Assembly: GCF_900103785.1 (NCBI RefSeq)
Contig: NZ_FNHE01000019.1
Span: 1 to 54,123, forward strand
DNA: 54,123 bases
Reading direction: 5' to 3'
DNA from: Geodermatophilus siccatus
GTDB lineage: Bacteria; Actinomycetota; Actinomycetes; Mycobacteriales; Geodermatophilaceae
The notes under the pieces were generated by a model. It saw only the letters and a program-made list of their open reading frames with translations, was not told the origin of the DNA and did no database searches. Within the stretch, counting starts at the first letter, position 1; each line of letters begins with the position of its first letter. Below are positions 15,239 through 28,557 of the stretch, piece by piece. A program made the translations under genes and the position numbers.

Positions 15239-16860
15239 GTCCCCGGCAGGTCGTCCAGGGGGTCGCCGGCGCCGCCGCGCTGATCGCCGTCCTCACCGTG
15301 CTGGCCCGGCTGGCCGGGTTCGGCCGCACCCTGGTGTTCACCAACGCCGTCGGCGCCGGCAGCACCGGGGACACCTACCTGGCGGCGAACAGCGTCCCGA
15401 ACATCGTCTTCGAGGTGGTCGCCGGCGGTGCGCTGGCCAGCCTCGTCGTCCCGATGCTGGCCGGCGGCATCGCCACCGGCGACCGCGAGCAGGTGCGGCG
15501 CACCGCCTCGGCGCTGCTCGGCTGGAGCCTGCTGGTGCTCACCCCGCTGGCCGTGCTGCTCGCGGTGTGCGCCGAGCCGGTCGCCCGGCTGCTGCTGGGC
15601 TCGCAGGACCCGGGGCAGGTCGACCTCGCCGCCCGCTTCCTCGTCGTCTTCGCCCCCCAGGTCGTGCTGTACGGCATCGGGATCGTGCTCACCGGCGTGC
15701 TGCAGGCGCACCGCCGCTTCGCCGCGCCCGCGCTCGCGCCGCTGCTGTCGAGCGTGGTCGTCGCCGGGGCCTACCTGGCCTTCGCCGCGATCGGCGGCAG
15801 CCGGACGGCGGAGGGGCTGAGCACCCCCGCGGAGCTGGTGCTGTCGGTCGGGACGACGCTCGGCGTGGCCGCGCTGTCGCTGTCCCTGCTGCTGCCGGTG
15901 CGGCGGCTGCGCCTCGGGTTGCGGCCGTCGCTGCGCTTCCCGGTGGGCGCCGCGCCGCGGGTGCGCCGGCTGGCCGTGGCCGGCGTGCTCACCCTCGCCG
16001 GGCAGCAGCTGCTGGCCGCGGTGGCGATCCGGCTGGCCAACGCCGGCGCGCCCGACGGCACCCAGGTGGTCTACGCCGCCGGGCTGACGGTGTTCCTCGT
16101 GCCGTGGGCCGCGCTAGCGGTGCCGCTGGCGACCTCGGCCTACCCGGGGCTGGCCGAGCGGGCCGAGACCGGCGACGAGGCCGGGTTCCGCCGGGCGCTG
16201 GCCCCGGTGACCGCCCTCGTCGTCGTCGCCTCGACCGTCGCCGCGGCGGTGCTGGTCGCGGTCGCCGGGCCGATGGCGGGGGTGTTCCTCGCCGGGGAGC
16301 CGGCGGGCGTGGTGGGCGCGCTGCGCGACACGATCGTCGCCTTCGCCCCGGGGCTGCCCGGCTACGGGGTGGTGGCGGTGCTCTCCCGCGCGCTCTACGC
16401 CCGCGGCCTGTGGCGGGCGCCGACGGCGTGCGTGCTCGGCGGCTGGCTGCTCGCGGTGGCGGCGAACGTCGTCCTCGCCGCGGTGCTGCCCGCGGCCGAC
16501 CGCGGCGTCGCCCTGGCCGCCGGGCACAGCGCCGGCGTCACCGTGGCCGGGCTGGCGCTGCTCGCCGTCGTCGCGCGGGTCGTGGGTCCGGCCGGGCTCG
16601 CCGGCGTCGTCCGGACCGGGCTGCCCGCGCTGCTCGCCGCCGCGCTCGCCGCCGCCGCGGGGCTGGCCGTCGCCGGCGCGCTCGGCGCCGACCCGGTCCC
16701 GCAGGGCCGCCTCGTCGCGACCGTCGGCGCCGGGGCGCTCGCCGCGGCAGCCGCACTGGCCGTCGCCGCGGCGGTCATGATGGGAACCGCGCGGCGTCCG
16801 CTGGTGGCGGCGGTGCGCGGGCTGCGTCGGAGCGATCCCCAGGAGGTGCACGGTGGCTGA
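15235..16860 (+). CDS. murJ: MurJ/MviN-like lipid flippase
   Basis: This 541-residue, 12-14 TM helix protein belongs to the MOP exporter superfamily. The N-terminal segment ARLAGFGRTLVFTNAVGAG followed by GDTYLAANSVPN-IVFEVVAGG matches the MurJ signature (R, G-R, D and the PNL/VxxxxxxGA motif). MurJ flips lipid II across the membrane; whether this copy handles lipid II or another polyprenyl-linked glycan is open, since most actinobacteria keep the main murJ near the replication origin. The ATG overlaps the stop of repeat copy B, and its 3' end overlaps the GT4 gene by 8 nt. Confidence 0.85.
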   Translation: MSPRQVVQGVAGAAALIAVLTVLARLAGFGRTLVFTNAVGAGSTGDTYLAANSVPNIVFEVVAGGALASLVVPMLAGGIATGDREQVRRTASALLGWSLLVLTPLAVLLAVCAEPVARLLLGSQDPGQVDLAARFLVVFAPQVVLYGIGIVLTGVLQAHRRFAAPALAPLLSSVVVAGAYLAFAAIGGSRTAEGLSTPAELVLSVGTTLGVAALSLSLLLPVRRLRLGLRPSLRFPVGAAPRVRRLAVAGVLTLAGQQLLAAVAIRLANAGAPDGTQVVYAAGLTVFLVPWAALAVPLATSAYPGLAERAETGDEAGFRRALAPVTALVVVASTVAAAVLVAVAGPMAGVFLAGEPAGVVGALRDTIVAFAPGLPGYGVVAVLSRALYARGLWRAPTACVLGGWLLAVAANVVLAAVLPAADRGVALAAGHSAGVTVAGLALLAVVARVVGPAGLAGVVRTGLPALLAAALAAAAGLAVAGALGADPVPQGRLVATVGAGALAAAAALAVAAAVMMGTARRPLVAAVRGLRRSDPQEVHGG

Positions 16861-17970
16861 GCGGCTCCCGCTGCAGGGCCGCCGGGTGGCCGAGGTCCTG
16901 GCCACCAGCACCGGTGGGGTGGGCACGCACGTGCGCGCGGTGCTGCCCGCCCTCCTCGCGGCCGGCGCCGACGTGCGGGTGTGCGGGCCCGCCGCGACCG
17001 AGCGGCTGTTCGGCTTCACCGCCGCGGGTGCCGCCTTCGCGCCCGTCGAGATCTCCGCGGGCCTCTCCCCGGGAGCCGATGCCCGCGCCGTCGCCGCGCT
17101 GCGCCGCGCCACCGCCGCCGCCGACCTGGTGCACGTCCACGGCCTGCGCGCCGGCCTGCTCGCCGCGGCCGCCCGCGGGCGCAGCGGCCGGCCGCTGGTG
17201 CTCACGCTGCACAACGCCCTGCCCGAGCGCGGGGGCGCGCTGCGCCGGGTGCTGCGGCTGGCCGAGCGCGCCACGATCCGCGGCGCCGACGTCGTCCTCG
17301 CCGCCTCCGGCGACCTCGCCGAGAACGCCTGGCGACAGGGGGCGCGCGACGTGCGGGTCGCGCCCGTCTCCGCCCCGCCGCTGCCGGCCCCGGCCCGGCC
17401 GGCCGCCGAGGTGCGCGCCGAGCTCGGGGTCGCCGACGGCCGCCCCCTGGTGGTCGCCGTGGGGCGGCTGCACCCGCAGAAGGGCTACGACGTCCTGCTC
17501 GACGCCGCCGCCCGGTGGGCCGCCGGTCCGCGCCCCCCGCTGGTCGCCGTGGCCGGCGACGGACCGCTGCACGACGAGCTGGCCGCCCGCATCGCCGCCG
17601 AGCGGCTGCCGGTGGTGCTGCTCGGCCGGCGCGGCGACGTCGCCGACCTGCTGGCCGCCGCCGACCTCGCCGTCCTGCCCTCGCGGTGGGAGGCCCGCTC
17701 GCTCACCGCGCAGGAGGCGCTGCGCGCCGGCACCCCGCTGGTGGCCACCCGCACCGGCGGCCTGCCCGAGCTGCTCGGCGACGGCGCGGCCCTGGTGCCG
17801 GTCGGCGACGCCGCGGCGCTGGCCGACGCGATCACCGGCCTGCTCGGCGACCCGGCGCGCGCCCGGGCGCTGGCCGAGGCCGGCAGCCGGCAGGCGGCGA
17901 CCTGGCCCGACGAGGCCGCCACCGCCCGCCAGCTGGTCGCCCTCTACCGCGAGCTGCTCGGCGCACCGCG

Positions 17971-17974
<4 letters not shown>
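16853..17974 (+). CDS. GT-B glycosyltransferase, family 4
   Basis: This 373-residue protein has an N-terminal acceptor domain with STGGVGTHVRAVLPALLAAG and HVHGLRAGLLAA. The C-terminal nucleotide-sugar domain has VAVGRLHPQKGYDVLLDAA (~202-220), VAGDGPLHDEL and the GT4 acidic motif in SRWEARSLTAQEALRAGTP (E residues ~281-289), then GGLPELLGDGA. The donor and acceptor are unknown. The GTG start lies inside the murJ-like gene, and the stop overlaps the next ATG (ATGA at 17971). Its position suggests assembly of an envelope polysaccharide or glycolipid. Confidence 0.88.
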
Positions 17975-22116
<4,142 letters not shown>

Positions 22117-22117
<1 letters not shown>

Positions 22118-22716
22118 TGGTGGAGCCCGCCCGGCCGGGGGAGTACGAGGTCCTCGCCACCGAGACCGTGCACGAGGGCCGCATCATCACCCTCGTCCAG
22201 GAGACCGTCGCGATGCCCGGCGGCGGGGACAGCGTGCGGGAGATCGTCCGGCACATCGGCGCCGTGTGCGTCGCCGCGGTGGACGACGAGGGACGGGTCG
22301 TGATGGTCCGCCAGTACCGGCACCCGGTCCGCGGCTACCTCTGGGAGCTGCCCGCCGGCCTGCGCGACGCCGACGGCGAGGCCCCGCTGGCCACCGCGAA
22401 GCGCGAGCTCGCCGAGGAGGCGGGCCTGGCGGCCGAACGCTGGTCGCTGCTGGCGAACAACTACTCGACGCCGGGCTTCTGCGACGAGCAGATCCTCATC
22501 TACCTCGCCGAGGGGCTCTCGGCCGTCGACCGGCCGGAGGGCTTCGTCGTCGAGCACGAGGAGCTCGACATGACCGTGGAGCGGGTGCCGCTGGACGAGG
22601 CGGTGCAGCGGGTGTTCTCGGGCGGGATCCGCAACTCCTCGGCGGTCATCGGCGTGCTCGCCGCGGCGCAGGCCCGGGCGACCGCGCCGCGGCTGCGCCC
22701 CGCCGACGCCACGTAG
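22117..22716 (+). CDS. NUDIX hydrolase (ADP-ribose pyrophosphatase-like; Rv1700-type)
   Basis: This 199-residue protein contains a complete NUDIX box (G x5 E x7 REUxEExGU) in GLRDADGEAPLATAKRELAE followed by EAG, and the ADPRase-type VRQYRHPVRGYLWELPAG just before it. The NYSTPGFCDEQILIYLA segment is also typical of ADP-ribose pyrophosphatases. The M. tuberculosis gene in this position, Rv1700, is a known ADPRase. Its ATG overlaps the pyrG stop (TGATG). Confidence 0.92.
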
Positions 22717-22737
22717 GGGGAGGACCCCGTCCTCCCC
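22717..22737. terminator. Hairpin between convergent NUDIX and secreted-protein genes
   Basis: A perfect 9-bp stem with a 3-nt loop (GGGGAGGAC-CCC-GTCCTCCCC) begins right after the NUDIX stop codon. There is no T tract, but the symmetric placement between convergent genes supports a terminator role. Confidence 0.65.
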
Positions 22738-22787
22738 ACCGCTCGCACGCTCGCGGCGGGACCCGGGACGGGGCCGCTGTGGTCCTC

Positions 22788-23438
22788 TCAGCCGATGGTC
22801 ACCGGCTGCGACGTGCCCACCTGGACCCAGCGCAGCACGCCGAACGTGTCGGGCACCTCCTCCTCGAGCCAGAACACGTAGGGGACGCCGGACGTCAGCC
22901 CGGCGAACGCCACCGTGACCGGCACGCAGTCGGCGGGCTGGGGCGCGATCGACGACGGCGGCTCGGGCTGCAGGCCGGGCACCAGCCGCTGGCTGACCGC
23001 CTGCACCCGGTACCGCCGCACCTCGGTGTGCCCGTCGGCCTGCCAGCTCACCGTGGCCGACGCGACGCCGGGCACCACGCCGGGGAGGATCTGCCGGGGA
23101 TTGGCGTAGCCGCCGCACGACGAGGGCGGCGGGTCGGTGTCGGGCAGAACGCCGTGGGGGACACCGGGGCGCACCCGCACCTCGACCTGCCGGGGACGCG
23201 GGACGTCCACTCCGCTCACCGGCGGAACGGCGGCCGGCGCGGCCGGGGGCGGGGCGACGACGGTGACCGGGCGGGGGAGCGCCGCCGCGGGCGCCGGGAC
23301 CGCGGGCAGCGCCGTCCGGGAGGCGGTCACCGTCGCGGCGACCTCGGTGACCGGCCCGCTGAGCGCGATCAGCCCGACCGCCGCCACCGCGGCGACCGTG
23401 CCGGTCCCGCGTCCCCGTCGTCGTGCCCGTCGTGCCAC
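22788..23438 (-). CDS. Putative secreted or membrane-anchored protein with fibronectin-III-like C-terminus
   Basis: This 216-residue protein has an Arg-rich start and one hydrophobic segment (GTVAAVAAVGLIALSGPVTE, ~13-32), then a Pro/Ala/Val-rich linker (~45-75) and a beta-rich domain with ATVSWQADGHTEVRRYRVQ and VTVAFAGLTSGVPYVFWLEE, the pattern of an FN3-like fold. The GTG at 23438 has AGGAGGT five nt upstream. Two Cys (SSCGG and ADCVP) could form a disulfide outside the cell. The function is unknown. Confidence 0.7.
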   Translation of the reverse strand: MARRARRRGRGTGTVAAVAAVGLIALSGPVTEVAATVTASRTALPAVPAPAAALPRPVTVVAPPPAAPAAVPPVSGVDVPRPRQVEVRVRPGVPHGVLPDTDPPPSSCGGYANPRQILPGVVPGVASATVSWQADGHTEVRRYRVQAVSQRLVPGLQPEPPSSIAPQPADCVPVTVAFAGLTSGVPYVFWLEEEVPDTFGVLRWVQVGTSQPVTIG

Positions 23439-23482
23439 GCGGTACCTCCTGGTGTCCTCCCGGTCATCGGCAGTCCCAGGCG

Positions 23483-24115
23483 TCACCTCAACCCCAACCG
23501 GCGCTCGTCCCGCTCGAGGGTGTCCGCGGGCAGCCCCAGGCGGGCGAGCTCCACGGCGGCCAGCGCGCGGGTCGCGGCCGGGTCGCCGGCGCGCCACGCG
23601 TCGGCGGTGCCGGGCGGCAGGTCGGCGAGCCGGCCCAGCGGCGCGGTGGCCAGCGCCCGCGCCGCGAGCACCGCGGGGTCGGCGGTGGCCAGCCGCCGGG
23701 CCGCGCCGGCCGCCCGCACCCAGCTCAGCCGCCAGGACAGCCAGCGCAGCAGCAGCCAGCCCACCGGGAGGACGACGAGGACGACAGCGAGCACCGCGGC
23801 CAGCGTGCCCACGGCGTCCTGCGCGGCCTGCCCCGCGCCGCCGACCGACCCGCCGGCCGAGCCCAGGGCCTCGAACGGCGCGGCCAGCTCGTCGCCGACC
23901 ACGGGGACGTCCTCGGCGGCCTGCGCGGCCGAGGACATGCTGCCGGCCACCGACGCGCCGAGGTCCTCGACGGCGCGGCCGGGCTCGGCCAGGGCCAGCA
24001 CCGCGCCGTGCACCGTCCGGGCCAGCAGCACCCAGAGCACCAGCCAGGCCAGCAGCCCGACGTCGGCGGCCAGCTGGCGACCGCGCAGTGCGGGGGACGG
24101 GGCGTACAGGGGCAC
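23483..24115 (-). CDS. Membrane protein with two hydrophobic segments
   Basis: This is a 210-residue protein. The first TM segment is near residues 16-38 (VGLLAWLVLWVLLARTVHGA), followed by a ~60-residue Ala/Gly-rich region, a second TM near ~105-128 (LAAVLAVVLVVLPVGWLLLR), and a cytoplasmic Ala/Arg/Leu-rich tail. The second of two nearby GTGs (24115) is chosen because GGAGG lies 7 nt before it; the first (24121) abuts the ribosome-binding site. It lies 44 nt upstream of and in the same direction as the FN3-like gene. No family is recognised. Confidence 0.65.
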   Translation of the reverse strand: MPLYAPSPALRGRQLAADVGLLAWLVLWVLLARTVHGAVLALAEPGRAVEDLGASVAGSMSSAAQAAEDVPVVGDELAAPFEALGSAGGSVGGAGQAAQDAVGTLAAVLAVVLVVLPVGWLLLRWLSWRLSWVRAAGAARRLATADPAVLAARALATAPLGRLADLPPGTADAWRAGDPAATRALAAVELARLGLPADTLERDERRLGLR

Positions 24116-24211
24116 GGGCACTCCTCCTGCCGGACGGGGGACCCGACCACCTTCCGCCCCGGCCGCCCTCCCCGCAGGCGCAGACCCCGGGGGCGCTGGC
24201 AGGCTGACCCC

Positions 24212-24631
24212 GTGCTGACCTCCGACCAGGCCCTGGCCCTCCTCTCCGCCGCCCGGGAGGAGTGCGCCCGGGTCGGCGTGCCCATGTCCTTCGCCGTCAT
24301 GGACGCCGGCGGCCACCTCGTGGCCCTGCTGCGCACCGACGGCGCACCGTGGATCTCCACCGACGTCGCCCAGGGCAAGGCCTGGACCGCGGCGGCCTAC
24401 GGCATGCCCAGCGCCGGCCAGAAGGCCAAGATGGACAGCCTGCCGAACTTCTCCACCGCGCTGACCACGATGACCGGGGGCCGCTTCACGCCGCAGCCGG
24501 GCGCCGTCCCGGTCTACGCCGACGGGCAGCTGGTCGGGGCGCTCGGCGCCAGCGGCGGCACCGGACAGCAGGACGAGGACGTCTGCAGCGCCGCCGTCAC
24601 CGCCTGCGGGTTCGCCACCACCGCGGGGTGA
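24212..24631 (+). CDS. GlcG/HbpS (DUF336) family protein
   Basis: This 139-residue, single-domain protein contains the family hallmarks: an N-terminal helix (TSDQALALLSAAREECARVG), then FAVMDAGGHLVALLRTDGAP, DVAQGKAWTAAAYG, and the C-terminal GALGASGGTGQQDEDVCSAA. Members include haem-binding HbpS and proteins of glycolate operons; no ligand can be assigned here. The GTG at 24212 is preceded closely by CAGGCT, so it may also be leaderless. It is divergent from the membrane protein gene, with 96 nt between. Confidence 0.85.
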   Translation: MLTSDQALALLSAAREECARVGVPMSFAVMDAGGHLVALLRTDGAPWISTDVAQGKAWTAAAYGMPSAGQKAKMDSLPNFSTALTTMTGGRFTPQPGAVPVYADGQLVGALGASGGTGQQDEDVCSAAVTACGFATTAG

Positions 24632-24654
24632 TCCCCAGGGGTCCTCCACCTGCT

Positions 24655-24660
24655 TAGACT
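24655..24660 (+). promoter_or_regulatory. Candidate -10 box upstream of ald
   Basis: TAGACT lies 92 nt before the ald ATG in a 121-nt intergenic region. No convincing -35 is present at the right distance. Confidence 0.35.
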
Positions 24661-24752
24661 CCGCGCGAGGCGCGCCCCGATCGGGTGGGCCCACGACGCG
24701 GTGCGGCGCCCGTCACCCTCGGGACGTCCCACCGGGACCAGGAGAGCGGACG

Positions 24753-25868
24753 ATGCGGGTCGGGGTTCCCCGAGAGGTCAAGAACCGGGAGTACCGGGTG
24801 GCGCTCACCCCTGCGGGGGTGACCGAGCTGGTGCGGGCCGGGCACACGGTGCTCGTCGAGCGGGGCGCGGGGGAGGGCTCGTCCATCCCGGACGGCGACT
24901 ACACCGGCGCCGGGGCGACGATCGTGGCCGACGCCGACGACGTCTGGGCCGACGCCGACCTGCTGCTCAAGGTCAAGGAGCCGGTCGCCGAGGAGTACTC
25001 CCGGCTCCGCGCCGGGCAGACGCTGTTCACCTACCTGCACCTGGCGGCGTCCAAGGAGTGCACCGACGCGCTGGTCACCTCCGGCACCACCGCGATCGCC
25101 TACGAGACGGTGCAGACCGCCGGCGGCGCGCTGCCGCTGCTGGCCCCGATGTCGGAGGTCGCCGGGCGGATGGCGCCGCAGGTCGGCGCGCACAGCCTGG
25201 AGCGCGCGCACGGCGGCCGCGGCGTGCTGCTCGGCGGCGTCTCCGGCGTCTACGCGGCCAAGGTGGTCGTCATCGGCGCCGGGGTGTCGGGCATGAACGC
25301 CGCCGCGATCGCCCTGGGCATGCAGGCCGAGGTCGTCGTCCTGGACCGGGACATCGACAAGCTGCGCGCCGCCGACCGCATCTACCAGGGGCACCTGCAG
25401 ACGGTGGCCTCCAACGCCTACGAGGTCGAGCGGGCCGTCCTCGACGCCGACCTGGTCGTCGGGGCGGTGCTGGTGCCCGGCGCGAAGGCGCCCACCCTGG
25501 TCAGCAACGAGCTGGTGTCGCGGATGAAGCCCGGGTCGGTGCTCGTGGACATCGCCGTCGACCAGGGCGGCTGCTTCGAAGACACCCGCCCCACCACGCA
25601 CGACGACCCGACGTTCCGCGTGCACGACTCGGTCTTCTACTGCGTGGCCAACATGCCCGGCGCGGTGCCCAACACCTCGACGCACGCGCTGACCAACGTG
25701 ACGCTGCCCTACGTCATGGCGCTGGCCAACGAGGGCACCGCGGCCGCCGTCCACTCGGACCCGGCGCTGGCGCACGGCGTCAACGTCGTCTCCGGGCAGG
25801 TGGTGCTGCCCGAGGTCGCCGAGGCGCACGGGATGACCGCCGTCCCCCTCGAGGAGGTGCTCCGCTGA
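24753..25868 (+). CDS. ald: Alanine dehydrogenase
   Basis: This 371-residue enzyme interconverts L-alanine and pyruvate with NAD and ammonia. Features are [20 protein letters not shown] at the start, the catalytic Lys in LLLKVKEP (~70-77), His in FTYLHLAAS (~92-100), the NAD-binding [19 protein letters not shown] (~171-189) and the Asp in [14 protein letters not shown] (~265-278). The length is normal for the family. The ATG follows AGGAGA. The stop overlaps the xerD CTG start. Confidence 0.96.
   Translation: MRVGVPREVKNREYRVALTPAGVTELVRAGHTVLVERGAGEGSSIPDGDYTGAGATIVADADDVWADADLLLKVKEPVAEEYSRLRAGQTLFTYLHLAASKECTDALVTSGTTAIAYETVQTAGGALPLLAPMSEVAGRMAPQVGAHSLERAHGGRGVLLGGVSGVYAAKVVVIGAGVSGMNAAAIALGMQAEVVVLDRDIDKLRAADRIYQGHLQTVASNAYEVERAVLDADLVVGAVLVPGAKAPTLVSNELVSRMKPGSVLVDIAVDQGGCFEDTRPTTHDDPTFRVHDSVFYCVANMPGAVPNTSTHALTNVTLPYVMALANEGTAAAVHSDPALAHGVNVVSGQVVLPEVAEAHGMTAVPLEEVLR
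25851..25857 (+). promoter_or_regulatory. Ribosome-binding site that fixes a CTG start for xerD
   Basis: GAGGAGG inside the 3' end of ald is 7 nt before the CTG at 25865, whose bases overlap the ald stop (CTGA). No ATG, GTG or TTG has comparable spacing. Confidence 0.6.
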
Positions 25869-26815
25869 CGGCCACCGCCACGAGGTCCCCGGTCGAGCGG
25901 GTGGTGGCCGGCTACCTCGACCACCTCACCGTCGAGCGCGGGCTGTCGGCCAACACCGTCTCGGCCTACCGCCGCGACCTGCGCCGCTACACCGAGTTCC
26001 TCGACGCCGCCGGCGTGCGCGGGCTCGGTGAGGTGGCCGAGTCCGACGTCGCCGGGTTCCTCGCCGCTCTCCGGCAGGGGGACGACGACCACCCGCCGCT
26101 GTCGGCCACGTCGGCGGCGCGCGCGGTGGTCGCCGTCCGGGGGCTGCACCGGTTCGCGCTGCTCGACGGGCTGGTGCCCGACGACGTCGCCCACGAGGTG
26201 CGCCCGCCGGCGCCCGCGCGGCGGCTGCCCAAGGCGATCCCGGTCGAGTCGGTGGTCGCGCTGATCGAGGCCGCCGCCGCGCTGGAGGGGCCGCGTGGGC
26301 TGCGCGACCGGGCGCTGCTCGAGCTGCTGTACGGCACCGGGGCCCGGATCTCCGAGGCGGTCGGGCTGGCCGTCGACGACCTCGACCGCGGCCAGTCGGT
26401 GGTGCGGCTGGCCGGCAAGGGCGGCAAGCAGCGGATCGTGCCGGTGGGGTCCTACGCGCTCGCGGCGGTCGAGGACTACCTGGTGCGCGCCCGTCCGGCG
26501 CTGGCCGCGGCCGGCCGCACCGGCGTGCGCGGCGGCGCGCTCTTCCTCAACGCGCGGGGCGGCACGCTGTCGCGGCAGAGCGCCTGGGCCATCCTGCGGA
26601 CGGCGGCGGAGCGGGCCGGCCTCACGGCGGAGGTGTCGCCGCACACGCTGCGGCACTCCTTCGCCACCCACCTGCTCGACGGCGGCGCCGACGTCCGCGT
26701 CGTCCAGGAGCTGCTCGGCCACGCCTCGGTGACCACCACGCAGGTCTACACCCTCGTCACCGTCGACCGGCTGCGCGAGGTGTACGCCAGCAGCCACCCG
26801 CGGGCGTTCACCTGA
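25865..26815 (+). CDS. xerD: Tyrosine site-specific recombinase XerD
   Basis: This 316-residue recombinase resolves chromosome dimers at dif together with XerC. The N-terminal SAM-like domain reads [20 protein letters not shown]. The catalytic residues are present: R in [11 protein letters not shown] in [12 protein letters not shown], HxxR in [18 protein letters not shown] in LLGHAS and the Tyr nucleophile in TTQVYTLV. The start is most likely the rare codon CTG at 25865, coupled to the ald stop; a GTG at 25901 would remove 12 residues and lacks a ribosome-binding site. It sits in the same position as Rv1701. Confidence 0.92.
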   Translation: MTATATRSPVERVVAGYLDHLTVERGLSANTVSAYRRDLRRYTEFLDAAGVRGLGEVAESDVAGFLAALRQGDDDHPPLSATSAARAVVAVRGLHRFALLDGLVPDDVAHEVRPPAPARRLPKAIPVESVVALIEAAAALEGPRGLRDRALLELLYGTGARISEAVGLAVDDLDRGQSVVRLAGKGGKQRIVPVGSYALAAVEDYLVRARPALAAAGRTGVRGGALFLNARGGTLSRQSAWAILRTAAERAGLTAEVSPHTLRHSFATHLLDGGADVRVVQELLGHASVTTTQVYTLVTVDRLREVYASSHPRAFT

Positions 26816-27029
26816 CAGATGCCCGGGGACTTCCTCGGCGTCTTCTGCCAGCGGTTTCGGCCGGACGCGACGTCTGTGTTGGCATGGGTCGCCAAGTCGA
26901 CACGACGTGCGGCGTGCCTCCTCGGTCGTTCGTGTCTATCTCCTTACCGTCGGTACATCCCGCGCGGCAGAACGGCTGACCGCACCCGGCGAGAGCCGGA
27001 ACGGGCACGAGGTGGAGGACACGACAGCG

Positions 27030-27938
27030 ATGGCGATCCGAGGGGACGCGGCCGGCCAGGCCTTCGCGCTCCCGACCGACCCCGAGCCCGAGATGGGTGC
27101 CGCGGCCCCGCGGCTGGACCCGGCCCGCGCGCGCATGCGCCGGCTGCCGGACCCCAAGCCCCTGACGCAGCACGGCCCCGCGCGGATCATCGCGATGTGC
27201 AACCAGAAGGGCGGCGTCGGCAAGACGACGTCGACCATCAACCTGGGTGCCGCGCTGGTCGAGTACGGCCGCAAGGTGCTGCTCATCGACCTCGACCCGC
27301 AGGGTGCGCTGTCGGTGGGCCTCGGCGTCCCGGCGCAGAACCTCGACCGGACGGTCTACAACGCGCTCATGGAGCGGCGCACCTCGCTCAAGGACGTGCG
27401 GGTGTCCACCGACATCCCCGGCCTGGACCTGGTGCCCAGCAACATCGACCTGTCGGCCGCCGAGGTGCAGCTGGTCAGCGAGGTGGCGCGCGAGCAGACG
27501 CTGCTGCGGGTGCTGGCCGACGTCCGCGACGAGTACGACTACATCCTCATCGACTGCCAGCCCTCGCTGGGCCTGCTGACGGTCAACGCGCTGACCGCCG
27601 CGCAGGGCGTGGTCATCCCGCTGGAGTGCGAGTTCTTCTCGCTGCGCGGCGTGGCCCTGCTGGTCGACACCATCGAGAAGGTCAAGGAGCGGCTCAACCC
27701 CGAGCTGGAAATCTCCGGGATCCTCGCCACGATGTACGACGCGCGCACCGTGCACTGCCGCGAGGTGTTCAGCCGGGTGGTCGAGGCCTTCGGCGACACG
27801 GTGTTCCAGACCGTCATCCAGCGGACCGTGCGCTTCCCGGAGACCACGGTCGCCGGTCAGCCGATCACCACCTGGGCGCCGACGTCCTCGGGCGCGTCGG
27901 CCTACCGCGACCTGGCCAAGGAGGTCCTGGCACTGTGA
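27030..27938 (+). CDS. parA: ParA/Soj-family ATPase (Rv1708-type)
   Basis: This 302-residue protein has the deviant Walker A CNQKGGVGKTTSTINL (~56-71), LLIDLDPQGALSVGLG (Walker A'), and Walker B in YILIDCQPSLGLLTVNAL. The first ~45 residues are Pro/Ala-rich. It is a second, non-origin ParA homologue of the kind found next to scpA in actinobacteria (Rv1708). The ATG at 27030 has GGAGG 11 nt upstream. The 214-nt region upstream contains a possible TACCGT -10 (26945-26950) but nothing decisive. Its TGA overlaps the GTG of repeat copy C. It probably has a role in DNA segregation or positioning, by family. Confidence 0.88.
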   Translation: MAIRGDAAGQAFALPTDPEPEMGAAAPRLDPARARMRRLPDPKPLTQHGPARIIAMCNQKGGVGKTTSTINLGAALVEYGRKVLLIDLDPQGALSVGLGVPAQNLDRTVYNALMERRTSLKDVRVSTDIPGLDLVPSNIDLSAAEVQLVSEVAREQTLLRVLADVRDEYDYILIDCQPSLGLLTVNALTAAQGVVIPLECEFFSLRGVALLVDTIEKVKERLNPELEISGILATMYDARTVHCREVFSRVVEAFGDTVFQTVIQRTVRFPETTVAGQPITTWAPTSSGASAYRDLAKEVLAL

Positions 27939-28015
27939 GCGAGCTCGCGAGCTCACCGATGAGCACAGCGCGCCGCGGCACGCAGGCGCCGAGCGCCGGC
28001 GAGGTGGCGGCGTGA
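27935..28015 (+). repeat. 81-nt coupler repeat, copy C (parA-RHH gene)
   Basis: Complete copy: the GTG overlaps the parA stop (27935-27938) and the TGA (28013-28015) overlaps the next GTG at 28012. The perfect palindrome GAGCTCGCGAGCTC is at 27941-27954. The tail has GAGGTGG rather than GAGGAGG. The peptide begins VSELASSPMS and ends SAGEVAA. Confidence 0.85.
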
Positions 28016-28509
28016 CGCGCCGTCCGACCCTGCCGGGCGCGGCGGAGCTGTTCCGCCGCACCGACGCCGCCCCGGCGCCGGAGGTCACCGAGCTGCCCAG
28101 CATCAGTGCCACGGTGAGCTCGCCGGCGCTGCGCGGCGGGGCCGCCCGCCGGGGCGGGGACCCGGCCGAGCCGGCTGCACCGGCCACGCCGCTGACGTTG
28201 GTCCCCGGTGGTGCCGACGACGCCGACCCTCTGGCGTCCTTCCGCCAGCCCGCGCCGACCGTGACGCCGGTCCGGCCCACCCGCGGCAAGGCGCAGCGCA
28301 GCGAGCGCGTCAAGCACGACGAGAAGATCACCGTCTACATCTCCGCCGAGGAGCTGCTGGCGCTGGAGAGCGCCCGGCTGACGTTGCGCGGCCAGCACGG
28401 GGTGGCCGCGGACCGGGGTCGGATCGTCCGCGAGGCGATCAGCGTGCTGCTGGCCGACCTCGCCGAGCGCGGCGAGGACTCGGTCCTGGTCCAGCGGCTG
28501 AAGAAGTAG
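28012..28509 (+). CDS. Ribbon-helix-helix-like partner of the ParA homologue
   Basis: This is a 165-residue protein. Residues 1 to ~95 are Pro/Ala-rich and probably disordered. Residues ~100-155 read KHDEKITVYISAEELLALES then ADRGRIVREAISVLLADLAE, the strand-helix-helix of an RHH DNA-binding domain. It directly follows parA, as centromere-binding partners often do, but it is not ParB-like. It probably binds DNA as a dimer; the site is unknown. The GTG start overlaps the stop of repeat copy C. Confidence 0.78.
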   Translation: MTRRPTLPGAAELFRRTDAAPAPEVTELPSISATVSSPALRGGAARRGGDPAEPAAPATPLTLVPGGADDADPLASFRQPAPTVTPVRPTRGKAQRSERVKHDEKITVYISAEELLALESARLTLRGQHGVAADRGRIVREAISVLLADLAERGEDSVLVQRLKK

Positions 28510-28545
28510 AGGACCGCGGTGTCCGGCACCGTCGGTGACCGCTCC

Positions 28546-28551
28546 TAAGCT
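28546..28551 (+). promoter_or_regulatory. -10 box for scpA (leaderless start)
   Basis: TAAGCT is 6 nt before the scpA GTG at 28558, in the 48-nt gap after the RHH gene. This implies an internal promoter that drives scpAB. Confidence 0.5.
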
Positions 28552-28557
28552 GAACGT

